The notes under the pieces were generated by a model. It was not told where the DNA came from. It ran no database searches and was given only the letters and a program-made list of their open reading frames with translations. 34,028 bases of DNA, from NCBI GenBank assembly GCA_963677915.2, contig CAXXGE010000031.1:1-34028 (forward strand). The letters are read 5' to 3'. The DNA comes from G963677915 sp963677915. GTDB taxonomy: Bacteria; Bacillota; Clostridia; Lachnospirales; Vallitaleaceae. Shown piece by piece: positions 25,451 to 34,028 of this stretch (its first letter is position 1; each line of letters starts with the position of its first letter). Both the position numbers and the translations under genes were made by a program.

Positions 25451-26812
25451 ATGGCTTCAGCTAATACTTTATGCAAAAACTTATTAAATGTCAATGACGT
25501 TGTGATTGTAAACCATGATTTTTTCACTGACTCTGATGGTGTCAAACACCTAAGGATCAAAGCACGCCCTAAAAAATGGAAGCAGAACATCTGCCCAATT
25601 TGCGGCCAAAAGTGTCCTGGCTACGATCAAGCTTCTACAATCGGCAAGATCTGGAGAGGTTTGGACTGGGGCGGCATCATTGTTGAGATTGAATGCCCGA
25701 CAAACCGTATCAAGTGCCCCGAACACGGTGTTGTGACTGCTGATGTTCCATGGGCATACCCGGGAAGCAACTTCACGAAGGACTTTGATCTCACTGCCGC
25801 TTGGCTTGCGACCTATCTTCCCCGAAGCACTGTCTCCGATTATATGCGTATTGATTGGGCTACCGTCGGCAGATGCATCACCAGGACCCTGAATGATATC
25901 GAACCGGAGCGTTCCAGAAGACTCAATGGACTGGTCAATATCGGCATCGACGAGACCAGCTACAAAAAGGGACACAAATATATCACCATTGTTGTCAACC
26001 ACGATACGAACACCGTCGTATGGGCTGCAAAAGGTCATGGAAAAACTGTACTGGAACAATTCTATCGCAGCCTGACACCGGAACAGCTGTCTTCAATCAA
26101 AGTCGTTACCGGTGATGGAGCCAAGTGGATCACCGAGTGTGTCAACGAATTCACACCCGAATGTGAGCGGTGTGTCGATCCGTTCCATGTTGTCGAATGG
26201 GCCATGTCGGCTCTTGATGAAGTCAGGCGCGATGCTTGGAGAGACGCATACACGGCCGCTCAAGACATCGCCAAAGAACATCCCAGAAAGCCAGGACGCC
26301 CCAAAACGGACGATCCGATTTCTGCTAAAGTGACTGAATCAAAAACCAGAGCAACAGAAATCAAAACGTCCACTTTCGCACTGGGAAAAGCACCCGAGAA
26401 TCTCACAGAGAATCAGCGGTTGAAGGTGGAAATGATTGCAGCTACCAATCCACGTCTTTACAGAGCCTATCTGATGAAGGAAAAACTTCGGTTGCTACTT
26501 AAGATAAAGGACCTTAACGAAGCAGAGACTGAACTGAAAAAATGGCTTTGGTGGGCAAGTCACAGTCGTATACCGGCATTCATTGAGCTGAACAAAAAAA
26601 TCCGGCGGCACAAAGAACACATATTAAACACGATTCGCCTCGGAATGAGCAATGCAAGAATCGAGGCTATCAACAACAAGATAAAGCTGATTGTGCGGAA
26701 AGCATATGGCTTCAGGAATATTCAAAATATGCTGGATATGGTCTATCTGGTTTGCTCTGATTTGGTGATACCACTACCTAATCGGAAGTCTAAACCGGCT
26801 CAACCGGCATAA
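25451..26812 (+). CDS. ISL3-family transposase
   Basis: A full-length 453-residue DDE transposase. The start is ATG at 25451, with AGGAAGGA about 11 bases upstream. A Zn-ribbon near the N-terminus has CPICGQKC (48-55) and later cysteines C82 and C89. A helix-turn-helix-like region follows (STVSDYMRIDWATVGRCI). The catalytic core has D167 in GIDETSYKKGHKYI, D222 in TGDGAKW, the family motif DPFHVVEW and E405 in NARIEAINNKIK. It has no frame error and a complete element around it, so it may be active. Confidence 0.95.
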   Translation: MASANTLCKNLLNVNDVVIVNHDFFTDSDGVKHLRIKARPKKWKQNICPICGQKCPGYDQASTIGKIWRGLDWGGIIVEIECPTNRIKCPEHGVVTADVPWAYPGSNFTKDFDLTAAWLATYLPRSTVSDYMRIDWATVGRCITRTLNDIEPERSRRLNGLVNIGIDETSYKKGHKYITIVVNHDTNTVVWAAKGHGKTVLEQFYRSLTPEQLSSIKVVTGDGAKWITECVNEFTPECERCVDPFHVVEWAMSALDEVRRDAWRDAYTAAQDIAKEHPRKPGRPKTDDPISAKVTESKTRATEIKTSTFALGKAPENLTENQRLKVEMIAATNPRLYRAYLMKEKLRLLLKIKDLNEAETELKKWLWWASHSRIPAFIELNKKIRRHKEHILNTIRLGMSNARIEAINNKIKLIVRKAYGFRNIQNMLDMVYLVCSDLVIPLPNRKSKPAQPA

Positions 26813-26860
26813 ACACTGGATCTACAGGGAAAACTCACCCACAGGTATCCACGAAGAGCC

Positions 26861-26868
26861 AAATATAA
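26861..26868. repeat. Right target-site duplication of the IS
   Basis: AAATATAA, identical to 25153-25160, directly after the right inverted repeat. Confidence 0.88.
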
Positions 26869-26929
26869 GAGAAATTATGGCCTGATTTTCAGTATTGTCT
26901 ATGTGTTTTCAACAATATCATTATAAACG

Positions 26930-27655
26930 TCAGAACTCCCAGTTATGCCAGACATTCTGGACATCGTCATCATCGTTCAGCATGTCCAGCATCTTCTCCA
27001 TATTCTTGACATCATCTGCATCTGTCAGCTCGGTATAGGTTGAAGGGATTTGAGTGATTTCAGCATCAAGTGCCGTGTAGCCCGCCCCGATGATGGCATC
27101 GTTCACAGCCGAGAACAGTTCCGGTGACGTCATGATTTCATAGCCTTCCTCTTCAGCAAGAAAATCCTCCGCTCCAGCTTCAAGGGCCACCATCATCAGC
27201 TCATCCTCATCCACATCATCATCCTTTTCAATGACAATCTGGCCCTTCTTCTCGAACATGAAACTCACGCAGCCTGTCGTACCCATATTCCCCTTGCACT
27301 TGGAGAAGGCATGCCTGACATTGCCTGCAGTCCTGTTTTTGTTGTCAGTCAGGCATTCGACGATAACCGCCACACCCGAAGGACCATATCCCTCATAAAT
27401 AATCGTCTCGTAGTCAACATCACCCAATTCACCAGCTGCCTTCTTGATGCTGCGGTCGATAGTATCGTTCGGCATGTTGTTCGACTTCGCCTTAGCGATA
27501 ATATCCTTCAGACGGCTGTTGTTCTCCGGATCAGACCCTCCCGACTTGACCGCCACCATGATTTCCCGTCCGATTTTTGTGAAAATCTTGCCTTTGGCCG
27601 CATCATTCTTGGCCTTCCTGTGTTTTATATTTGCAAATTTGGAATGTCCTGCCAT
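26930..27655 (-). CDS. YebC/PmpR family protein (TACO1 family)
   Basis: A 241-residue YebC-family protein starting MAGHSKFANIKHRKAKNDAA after GGAGATGG. The family has long been annotated as a transcriptional regulator; recent work links it to relief of ribosome stalling at proline runs. NNMPNDTIDRSIKKAAGEL, YEGYGPSGVAVIVECLTDNK and NRTAGNVRHAFSKCKGNMG are the conserved blocks. The family's usual tryptophan after AGHSK is phenylalanine here. No ruvC or ruvA is nearby. It has its own promoter and the IS lies 60 bases past its stop. Confidence 0.95.
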   Translation of the reverse strand: MAGHSKFANIKHRKAKNDAAKGKIFTKIGREIMVAVKSGGSDPENNSRLKDIIAKAKSNNMPNDTIDRSIKKAAGELGDVDYETIIYEGYGPSGVAVIVECLTDNKNRTAGNVRHAFSKCKGNMGTTGCVSFMFEKKGQIVIEKDDDVDEDELMMVALEAGAEDFLAEEEGYEIMTSPELFSAVNDAIIGAGYTALDAEITQIPSTYTELTDADDVKNMEKMLDMLNDDDDVQNVWHNWEF

Positions 27656-27686
27656 TGTTCCATCTCCTCATTGATTTGTATTTTGT

Positions 27687-27715
27687 ATTTTAACATCTTT
27701 GAAATCACCCAACAA
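27687..27715 (-). promoter_or_regulatory. Probable promoter for yebC
   Basis: On the minus strand TTGTTG (27715-27710), a 17-base spacer and TAAAAT (27692-27687), about 30 bases before the yebC start. Confidence 0.55.
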
Positions 27716-27725
27716 GTCCTTTGAT

Positions 27726-29072
27726 TTACGAGACAAGGTTGCGCACCCATTTCCGGGAATACATTCTTTTCAGACCCAGAACCACCTTGAATACTTCCTC
27801 GGACATGGCTGTCATATAGACAAAATAGACAGGCCACTCGAGAACCAGTCCGGCCAGAAACACTAGGGGTACCGCAACAATCCATACCGCACCACCGTCC
27901 AGGAACAAGGCGTAGGTCGTATCGCCTCCGCTTCTTAGAACACCGACGATGACCAGCATATTGACGGATTTCAAAACCATGAAAGCTGCCAGAACATAAA
28001 GAGCCAGGATAATATTATCCTTTACAATCTGCTCAACATGGAAGATATCGGCAACCGGCCCGGCTGTCAGCGCAATCACGCCACCCATTGCAAGGCTAGC
28101 TGCCACGATCAACTTCAACAGCTTATTGGCATCGGTCATGGCTGAATCGAGTTTTCCGGCTCCCAGTGAATTGCCCAGGATAACACTGCCCGCATTGCCT
28201 AATCCCCAGATAAGAAAGAATGAAAACTGTTCATAGGATTTGACGATGCCCATCGTCGCAGCTTCCATGCCGCCCATGCGTCCGTAGACGACATCATACA
28301 TCGTCACGCCGAAGGCCCACATCAGCTCGTTTCCTATCACCGGAAGCACTGTTTTCATATACTTCGCAAAAAAAGGTTTATGGTAAACGAACATTTCCTT
28401 TAGTCTGCCTGCTGCCGGTAAATCTCTGCTGTAAACGACCATAAGGAGCAGTATGCATTCCAGCCCTCTGGCAATCACAGTAGCGATAGCAGCCCCCCGG
28501 ACACCCATGGCCGGTGCACCCAAATAGCCATAAATCAGCACCCAGTTCAGGAATGTATTGACGGCTATTGCAAAAATGGAAATTGCAACCGGCAGCTTCA
28601 CGTTGCCGGTACTTCTCAAAATAAAGACATAGGCAAAGGTAACTGCAGTCATAATATAGCTGAAGCCTATAATTCTTAAATAAGCAATCCCCTCGCCAAT
28701 CACCAAAGCATCCGTCGAAAAGATACCCATGACAAGTGCCGGCGCTCCCAAAGCAACAATGGAAAAGAAGGATGCCGCAGAAACACTCAATGTCAGGCAA
28801 ACCCCCAGCACTTTGCGTATACTCTTTACATCCCCGGCACCCCAATACTGGGCTGTCAAAATAGCGGAACCGCTGCTGATACCGAAAAGGGACAGCCACA
28901 ACAGAAAGAAGACTTTGTTCGCCAGCGAAACGCCTGCAATTGCCTCAGTACTTAAAGCACTGATCATGAAGGTATCAATTAGATTCAGAACGCTGGTTAC
29001 GATATTTTGCAGCGCTATAGGCAATGCTATTGCAAATACCTTCTTGTAGAAATCACTATCCAGTTTTTTCAT
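27726..29072 (-). CDS. MATE family efflux transporter
   Basis: About 448 residues with twelve predicted membrane helices in two MatE halves. I choose ATG at 29072 (MKKLDSDFYKKVFAIALPIA) with GGATGA 4 bases upstream; a TTG at 29084 is possible but overlaps the AEC gene. ALPIALQNIVTSVLNLIDTF is the typical first helix, with NQ-like motif position conserved; VRGAAIATVIARGLECILLL and ANKLLKLIVAASLAMGG mark the repeat. MATE proteins export cationic drugs or metabolites using Na+ or H+ gradients; the substrate is unknown. It starts about 4 bases after the AEC stop, so it is in the same operon. Confidence 0.92.
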   Translation of the reverse strand: MKKLDSDFYKKVFAIALPIALQNIVTSVLNLIDTFMISALSTEAIAGVSLANKVFFLLWLSLFGISSGSAILTAQYWGAGDVKSIRKVLGVCLTLSVSAASFFSIVALGAPALVMGIFSTDALVIGEGIAYLRIIGFSYIMTAVTFAYVFILRSTGNVKLPVAISIFAIAVNTFLNWVLIYGYLGAPAMGVRGAAIATVIARGLECILLLMVVYSRDLPAAGRLKEMFVYHKPFFAKYMKTVLPVIGNELMWAFGVTMYDVVYGRMGGMEAATMGIVKSYEQFSFFLIWGLGNAGSVILGNSLGAGKLDSAMTDANKLLKLIVAASLAMGGVIALTAGPVADIFHVEQIVKDNIILALYVLAAFMVLKSVNMLVIVGVLRSGGDTTYALFLDGGAVWIVAVPLVFLAGLVLEWPVYFVYMTAMSEEVFKVVLGLKRMYSRKWVRNLVS

Positions 29073-29076
29073 TGTT

Positions 29077-30006
29077 TCATCCAATCAGATTTATTAGATA
29101 AGACAGTACAACAACCGACCCGATCGACAGGGCCGTACTGATGAAGATGCCTTCTGCAGCCAGAACCGAGTCTCCCTTGTATTCCCGTGTCATCATAACC
29201 GTCATGGATCCAACAGGCATGCCGACAAGGATAACAGGCACACCCAGCATAAGACCGGTCAAGCCGAATCGGGAAAGTATGAAGAGCACGATGGTTGGTA
29301 CTACCAACAACCTGATAAAACTGAAAATATATATTCTGAAATTGAGCAGCAACATCTTAAAGTTCACATGGATCAGTGATGCACCGATGACCAGCATGGA
29401 CAACGGAGTTGTCAGTCCACCCATCATCGAGATGGTGCCTGCAAGTACAGGATGCAGTGTTATTTTCAAGCCGAAGATGACCAGACCGATGGCGACAGAT
29501 ACTGTACCAGGATTGAGCAGCAGGCGAAAATGAAAACGCTGGGCCTTGCTGTGTCCTGCTGTGATGAAATAGATGCCGAGCGTATAAACCAGCACATTGA
29601 AAGGCAGGTTTAAAATGGAAGCGATAAAAATGGCCTCTTTACCGTAGATGGCCATCAGCACCGGGAAGCCCATAAAACCGACATTTCCGAATACAGTCAT
29701 GAAACGGAAAACGCCTAAATTCTTATCTCTTACACGCAGTATAGTTGGCACTACGAAAGCCATTCCCATCAAAAACAGGTAGATACCTGCTGCAATCAGC
29801 AAAAGAAGACTGACCGCAGCGAAATCCATCTCCGTCGGCTCCAGCATCGCATCGATGATCAGGAGCGGCGCCGTTACCTTAACGACAATCGATGTAATCT
29901 TGTTCGTTGCAGCTTCGTCAAGAAACTCCGTTTTTCTAAGTACATACCCGATCATAAGTACCAGGAACAGGATAAGCACTTGGTTGAATATTGAAGAAAA
30001 ATCCAT
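29077..30006 (-). CDS. AEC family permease
   Basis: A 309-residue auxin efflux carrier-type permease with ten predicted helices. It begins MDFSSIFNQVLILFLVLMIG and carries the family's broken-helix regions MTVFGNVGFMGFPVLMAIYG and MLGVPVILVGMPVGSMTVMM. Bacterial relatives move malate, malonate or other carboxylates, but nothing here fixes the substrate. It lies 29 bases after alr and directly before the MATE gene, both on the same strand. Confidence 0.92.
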   Translation of the reverse strand: MDFSSIFNQVLILFLVLMIGYVLRKTEFLDEAATNKITSIVVKVTAPLLIIDAMLEPTEMDFAAVSLLLLIAAGIYLFLMGMAFVVPTILRVRDKNLGVFRFMTVFGNVGFMGFPVLMAIYGKEAIFIASILNLPFNVLVYTLGIYFITAGHSKAQRFHFRLLLNPGTVSVAIGLVIFGLKITLHPVLAGTISMMGGLTTPLSMLVIGASLIHVNFKMLLLNFRIYIFSFIRLLVVPTIVLFILSRFGLTGLMLGVPVILVGMPVGSMTVMMTREYKGDSVLAAEGIFISTALSIGSVVVLSYLINLIG

Positions 30007-30035
30007 TTTGTCCTACTTTCTTGCGGTAAGCTGTG

Positions 30036-31193
30036 CTAAAAATAGTCGACTGAGTAAACGGGCTGACCTTCCTTTAAATAAACCCTCGGTATCCTCTTGC
30101 TCAGTAGACATACAACTTCGTAATTGATTGACTGCATATTAAGCGCGAGTTCTTCAACAGGAATGCTGTTTTCACCATCGGCCCCAATCAGAATGACATC
30201 ATCGCCATCCGCAATGCCGTCAATATGTGTCACATCCACCATGAACTGGTCCATGCAGACCCGTCCCAGGATAGGGGCGTACTGTCCTCGGATCAATACA
30301 CGCCCCTTGGATGACATCGCTCTTGAATAGCCGTCACCATAGCCGACCGGTACCGTGGCGATTTTTTTCTGCTCCTCGGTCACGTAGGTTCCGCCATAGC
30401 TGATAGCTGTACCGGGAGGCACTTCCTTCAGCATGATCACGTTGGAATGAAGGGAAAGGGCCGGTTTCAATTCGACCTTCTCCCTGTGCACCTCGTCCGA
30501 TGGGTAAAGTCCCAGCATGGCAACACCCACTCGAACCATGTCGTAATGGGCGTCCGGCACTTCCATCATCCCCGCGCTGTTTGACGCATGGACAATATCG
30601 AAGGTGATTCCCTTCTCCTTAAGTGCATCAATCAGGACGTTGAATTTATCCACCTGCATGTATGTATAAGAAAGGTCCTCTTCATCCGCCTTGGAAAAAT
30701 GCGTGAAAATGCCTTCCACATCCAGAAACGGCAGGTTGTTGACCGCCAGAATCGTATCGACCGTCTTGAGTCCTGATTCGAAGCCGATTCTTCCCATGCC
30801 TGTATCGATTTTCAAATGGATCTTAGCTTTCTTCCTGAGCCGCAGCGCCGCTTCGGATATCTCCTGTGCCATCGATTCCTTGAATACCGTCTGAATGATA
30901 TCGTACTTAATCAGGTCTTCATAATTATCGAAAGATGTATAGCCTAGAACCAATATCGGTTTTTTGATGCCGTAGCGCCTTAGCATGACAGCTTCATGGG
31001 AAACCGCTACAGCGAACATGTCCACACCAAGTTGCTCCAGCTCTTTGGCAAGTGGCACCGCACCATGGCCGTAGCCATCGGCTTTGATGACAGCGCATAT
31101 CTTCCGGCCGCCGATATGCTTCTTGATTGCTTCGTAATTGCTCTTTATTTTATCCAGGTCTATCTCTGCATAGACGCGGTGATAATGCCTCAT
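30036..31193 (-). CDS. alr: Alanine racemase
   Basis: PLP enzyme making D-alanine for peptidoglycan. The ATG at 31193 (MRHYHRVYAEIDLDKIKSNY) follows GGAGG and overlaps the nnr stop by ATGA; the longer open frame runs into nnr and is rejected. The 385 residues match the family. The PLP lysine is K37 in VIKADGYGHG, the second catalytic tyrosine lies in VPVGYGDGYSRAMS, and GRVCMDQFMVDVTH is the C-terminal active-site signature. It is in the operon acpS-nnr-alr-AEC-MATE. Confidence 0.97.
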   Translation of the reverse strand: MRHYHRVYAEIDLDKIKSNYEAIKKHIGGRKICAVIKADGYGHGAVPLAKELEQLGVDMFAVAVSHEAVMLRRYGIKKPILVLGYTSFDNYEDLIKYDIIQTVFKESMAQEISEAALRLRKKAKIHLKIDTGMGRIGFESGLKTVDTILAVNNLPFLDVEGIFTHFSKADEEDLSYTYMQVDKFNVLIDALKEKGITFDIVHASNSAGMMEVPDAHYDMVRVGVAMLGLYPSDEVHREKVELKPALSLHSNVIMLKEVPPGTAISYGGTYVTEEQKKIATVPVGYGDGYSRAMSSKGRVLIRGQYAPILGRVCMDQFMVDVTHIDGIADGDDVILIGADGENSIPVEELALNMQSINYEVVCLLSKRIPRVYLKEGQPVYSVDYF

Positions 31194-32716
31194 TGTCCTA
31201 CCTCCATCGCAGAAGGAATCAAATCGATGATGTCCCTGGCTATCACACCTCTTCCACCGTTCAATTCCTCTGCCAGTACGCCGCACCGGGCATGGCAGTA
31301 TACAGCAAGCTTAGCCGCATCGTTCAAGGTACATCCCTGGCCCAATAGCGAGACCGCCATACCTGCCATCACATCTCCAGAACCGGCTGTCGCCAGGCTG
31401 TGGCTGCCGCCTATATTTATAAATACAAAGCCATCCGGAAGTCCGATCAGTGTCCGGTCACTCTTAAGCACAGTGACCACATCATGCTCCATGCTGAACG
31501 TTCTGGCATGATGAACAGCCCCTTCTTCAATTGCTGCTGAAGTGGTGCCGGCAAGCCTAGCCATCTCTCCATAATGCGGCGTCAGTATCGTTTCTGCCTG
31601 TTTACTCGCAAGAAGGTCCCTTCTTTTCGATAAAACCGTCAACCCATCCGCATCCACGATTACAGGCGCCTTCTTCTGAGCCAATACGATCTCGAGCATC
31701 GTTTCTGTATAGGCATCGACACCGCATCCAGGCCCGATCAAAATAGCGTCCGCCCGTTCAATGGATCCTTCCAGTTTAGCTTTTAGTACATCCATTTGTC
31801 CATCTTTTTCGTAGCCTGTCACAACCGCCTCCGGTACTTGGGCCAGAACAGCTCCCTTGCCCCCGTCTTCGGTAAAGACTTCCACCAGACCGCACCCGGT
31901 TTTGTAGGCCGCATGGGCAGACAGCGCCGCAGCGCCAGGCATATCGGAAGACCCTGCGATAGCTAGCACACGCCCGTAGGAATACTTATGGGAATGGTCC
32001 ACTCTAATCGGTATATCGAGCAGTATCTCTTCCTCAAGGATTTCCATGTCATAGCCGGCCCTTTCGATACATTCATCGTAAAGGCCGATGTCTCTGCAGA
32101 TCAGTTCCCCATTGAAAGCCGCTCCGGGATAAAGCAGATTGCCCGGTTTCGGAAGGCCAAGCGTCACAGTCAAGTCTGCCATGACGGCTCTACCACAGAT
32201 AGTACCGTCATCTGCACGGATACCCGAAGGTATATCGATAGAAACAACTTCCATACCGCTACCATTGATCCAGTCAATCAGTACGCCCGCATCGCCTTCT
32301 ATTGGTCTTGAACAGCCTGTGCCAAAAAGGCCGTCTATATACAGATCATACTCAATCCGTCCCGCCTCAACCAGATCAAGGGTTTTGAAAAGGTTTATTT
32401 CTCCGTCTTCGATGAATTTGGCAATACCGGAAAACATGGCCGCACTGTCGCATCCGAGTCTATCAGCGTCACCCGGGCAGACCACATCAACGATCCACCC
32501 CCGGGAAACAAGGATGCGGGCAACAGCAAAGGCGTCGCCGCCGTTGTTGCCGCTTCCCGCAAAGACAAGGCAGCTTCCTGCCGTACCAAATCTGCCGCAC
32601 ACCACATCCGCCACTGCCATCGCAGCATGTTCCATAAGAAGCAGGCTTGGCAAGCCATACGTGTCTGTCATAGCTCTATCTATGTCGTTCATCTGTTTTT
32701 TATTGACTACTATCAT
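31190..32716 (-). CDS. nnr: Bifunctional NAD(P)H-hydrate epimerase/dehydratase
   Basis: Repairs hydrated NADH and NADPH. The 508 residues join two domains. The N-terminal YjeF epimerase (~1-210) has FAGSGNNGGDAFAVARIL. The C-terminal ADP/ATP-dependent dehydratase (~225-500) has GRVLAIAGSSDMPGAA, ILIGPGCGVD, ILTPHYGEMARL and the ATP-binding end ATAGSGDVMAGM. The ATG at 32716 overlaps the acpS stop and the gene's own stop overlaps the alr start, both by ATGA, indicating tight translational coupling. This gene order is frequent in Firmicutes. Confidence 0.95.
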   Translation of the reverse strand: MIVVNKKQMNDIDRAMTDTYGLPSLLLMEHAAMAVADVVCGRFGTAGSCLVFAGSGNNGGDAFAVARILVSRGWIVDVVCPGDADRLGCDSAAMFSGIAKFIEDGEINLFKTLDLVEAGRIEYDLYIDGLFGTGCSRPIEGDAGVLIDWINGSGMEVVSIDIPSGIRADDGTICGRAVMADLTVTLGLPKPGNLLYPGAAFNGELICRDIGLYDECIERAGYDMEILEEEILLDIPIRVDHSHKYSYGRVLAIAGSSDMPGAAALSAHAAYKTGCGLVEVFTEDGGKGAVLAQVPEAVVTGYEKDGQMDVLKAKLEGSIERADAILIGPGCGVDAYTETMLEIVLAQKKAPVIVDADGLTVLSKRRDLLASKQAETILTPHYGEMARLAGTTSAAIEEGAVHHARTFSMEHDVVTVLKSDRTLIGLPDGFVFINIGGSHSLATAGSGDVMAGMAVSLLGQGCTLNDAAKLAVYCHARCGVLAEELNGGRGVIARDIIDLIPSAMEVGQ

Positions 32717-33087
32717 CCAACCGTCTCCCCTATAGCTACCGCCGCTGCATGGGTTTTTGTATGGGATATGGCGACATGCAGCCTGTCTGCGCCTGTCTCC
32801 CTGGCCAGAGCTTCAGCTCTGCCGTGCAGGATTGCCACCGGCTTCCCCAGGGAATCTCTCAGTATCTCCACTTCGGCAAGTGCCATATTTCTAAATCCAG
32901 TGCCGAGAGCCTTGGCAACCGCTTCTTTCGCCGCGAAATTGCCGGCAATCGTCTGGACATTGTTTTTTCGCTCTGAAAATAAAGCCCGTTCCCGGGCTGT
33001 AAAATAGCGTTCTATGAAACCGGACCGCTCACATGCCTTGGCAATCCTGTCTATCTCGATCAAATCGTTTCCTATTCCTGTAATCAT
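32713..33087 (-). CDS. acpS: Holo-[acyl-carrier-protein] synthase
   Basis: Transfers 4'-phosphopantetheine from CoA to acyl carrier protein. The 124 residues are typical for AcpS. GIGNDLIEIDRI holds the Mg-binding aspartate, and NFAAKEAVAKALGTG is the second signature with the catalytic glutamate and lysine. The start ATG follows AAGGCGGGTGA. It lies 16 bases after the SLH gene stop and overlaps nnr by 4 bases. Confidence 0.96.
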   Translation of the reverse strand: MITGIGNDLIEIDRIAKACERSGFIERYFTARERALFSERKNNVQTIAGNFAAKEAVAKALGTGFRNMALAEVEILRDSLGKPVAILHGRAEALARETGADRLHVAISHTKTHAAAVAIGETVG

Positions 33088-33103
33088 CGGGTCACCCGCC
33101 TTC

Positions 33104-34028
33104 TCAGATAACCTGAAGATATCTGGAAAGTATCGTCATCGTCTCAGCCCTGGTCGCATAACCAGACGGCTTGAACGTATTGTCTGTGTACCCTGTTATG
33201 ATACCATAATAGCTGACCGCATGTAAGGCGGTTTTGTTGTAGACAGATTCAATATCCGTGTAAGGTGCGACATAAATATCGCTGCCTTCCATTTTATACA
33301 GTTTCAACATCTTGTAAATCATGGCTGTCATCTCGATACGTGTGATCGGGCTGTCGAGATAACTTCTCCTGGCACCGGCAGATATCAGGTTCAGACTTGC
33401 AGCAGCATCCAGATAGCCTTGATCGGCGAACCAGAAACCACTCTTGACTTCGCGGGTTGTAATCTGAAGCGCCTTTTCAGTCCTCAGCAGGAAAGTCAGG
33501 AATTCGGCTCTTGTCAGCGTATTCCCAGGCCTGAATGTATTGTCACCATACCCCTTAACATAACCTTTCAGGGTCATGCTATATATATATGACGAAGCCC
33601 AGTGGCTGTCCAGCACGTCTTTGAATTTGATCGGAGAATTCATCCTGGCAGTAATCACAACATCGGCAATCGGGCTTGAATGCATGTAGCCGTTTTCATC
33701 AAGGACAAGCACCCTCGCCTGATACTGTCCCAATAGATTGGAAAGGACAGCCCGCTTGGTCGAAGAATTGACAGCACTGCCTGCATTTGCCGCTAGCGTT
33801 TCTCCCGTAACAACCGTCCTCACAGGAATGGGTGTGTCGTCATTGGTGATTGGATTCAGCAAAAGTGTATAGGAATAGCTGCCTTTCGGCTCTGCAGCCT
33901 GCCACCTGAATTTGTACTGGTTGTAACCCGTATAGACCATGGTGATGGTATCCAAGTATGGTGCTTTCAAGGCCAACGGCTTTACCGCTGTGTCGACTGC
34001 GAAACCGAACAAGGATTCAAAATAGTCG
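33104..34028 (-). CDS. SLH-domain surface protein, C-terminal part
   Basis: The frame is open through the right edge (residues DYFES precede the first in-window start-like TTG at 34012), so the N-terminus is missing. The first ~120 visible residues form a beta-rich domain that looks fibronectin- or Ig-like (YQARVLVLDENGYMHSSPIA). Three SLH repeats follow to the C-terminus: FKDVLDSHWASSYIYSMTLK with YVKGYGDNTFRPGNTLTRAE; a degenerate middle repeat (FADQGYLDAAASLNLISAGA); and YTDIESVYNKTALHAVSYYG with ITGYTDNTFKPSGYATRAE. It should be anchored to the cell wall. It differs from the other SLH protein in having its repeats at the C-terminus. It runs upstream of acpS on the same strand. Confidence 0.88.
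   Translation of the reverse strand, partial: DYFESLFGFAVDTAVKPLALKAPYLDTITMVYTGYNQYKFRWQAAEPKGSYSYTLLLNPITNDDTPIPVRTVVTGETLAANAGSAVNSSTKRAVLSNLLGQYQARVLVLDENGYMHSSPIADVVITARMNSPIKFKDVLDSHWASSYIYSMTLKGYVKGYGDNTFRPGNTLTRAEFLTFLLRTEKALQITTREVKSGFWFADQGYLDAAASLNLISAGARRSYLDSPITRIEMTAMIYKMLKLYKMEGSDIYVAPYTDIESVYNKTALHAVSYYGIITGYTDNTFKPSGYATRAETMTILSRYLQVI

Larger units (their letters stand above)
25161..26860 (+). mobile_element. Complete ISL3-family insertion sequence (1700 bp)
   Basis: Bounded by an exact 8-bp duplication. The ends are imperfect inverted repeats that align without gaps: the left end begins GAGGCTTCGTGCATA and the right end, read inward, GGCTCTTCGTGGATA; TGTGGGT is shared a few bases on. 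About 22 of the first 32 bases match. It holds one intact transposase gene on the plus strand, opposite to both neighbours, and a ~290-base leader at 25161-25450 with no gene, two strong hairpins and the transposase promoter. It sits in the interval between yebC and the EamA gene and breaks no coding region. Confidence 0.9.

Noticed and set aside
1..34028. CRISPR arrays, tRNA or rRNA genes, prophage or toxin-antitoxin modules
   Set aside because: No spaced direct repeats, cloverleaf candidates, rRNA-like stretches, phage structural genes or small paired genes were seen on either strand.

Overview
The window looks like chromosomal DNA of an anaerobic Firmicute, most likely a member of Clostridia with mid-range GC. 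The reasons are Gram-positive Shine-Dalgarno sites (AGGAGG-like), GTG and TTG starts, a comEA/comEC/holA/rpsT/lepA/hemW neighbourhood like that of Bacillus and Clostridia, GatCAB, NAD-dependent LigA, S-layer homology (SLH) proteins, and an acpS-nnr-alr operon. The genus cannot be fixed from the sequence alone. No gpr or spoIIP lies between rpsT and lepA, where spore-formers often carry them.

Layout. At 1-4.8 kb are hemW and lepA (minus), then a Cof-type HAD phosphatase and serS (plus). At 4.8-9.8 kb are an HPP-family membrane protein (minus), rpsT (plus), and the minus-strand genes holA, comEC and a GerM-like lipoprotein. These are the distal end of a run that begins upstream with comEA, a response regulator and a histidine kinase (9.9-12.6 kb); mgsA lies just before it. 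At 13.2-16.5 kb the plus strand carries nadE followed by an ABC ATPase and a FetB-type permease with ATGA overlaps. At 16.6-24.0 kb the minus strand carries ligA, then gatC-gatA-gatB, an SLH protein and an AraC regulator. At 24.2-25.1 kb is an EamA-family transporter. A complete ISL3-family insertion sequence with an 8-bp target duplication fills 25161-26860. At 26.9-34.0 kb are yebC, MATE and AEC transporters, alr, nnr, acpS and a second SLH protein cut by the window end.

The most important technical point is that nearly every gene in the first 10 kb is broken by one-base insertions or deletions, many in homopolymers, while the remaining 24 kb reads cleanly. Essential genes (serS, holA) are affected and the encoded residues stay conserved after each shift. 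This points to sequence error rather than gene decay. I annotate these genes as repaired spans.

I did not find a clearly new defence, metabolic or mobile system. The features most worth a second look are a REP-like inverted pair in the predicted ligA leader with a third copy in the same position before hemW, the intact IS placed next to a transporter promoter, the two-component system plus GerM-like lipoprotein inside the competence operon, and the coupling of nadE to a FetAB-type exporter.
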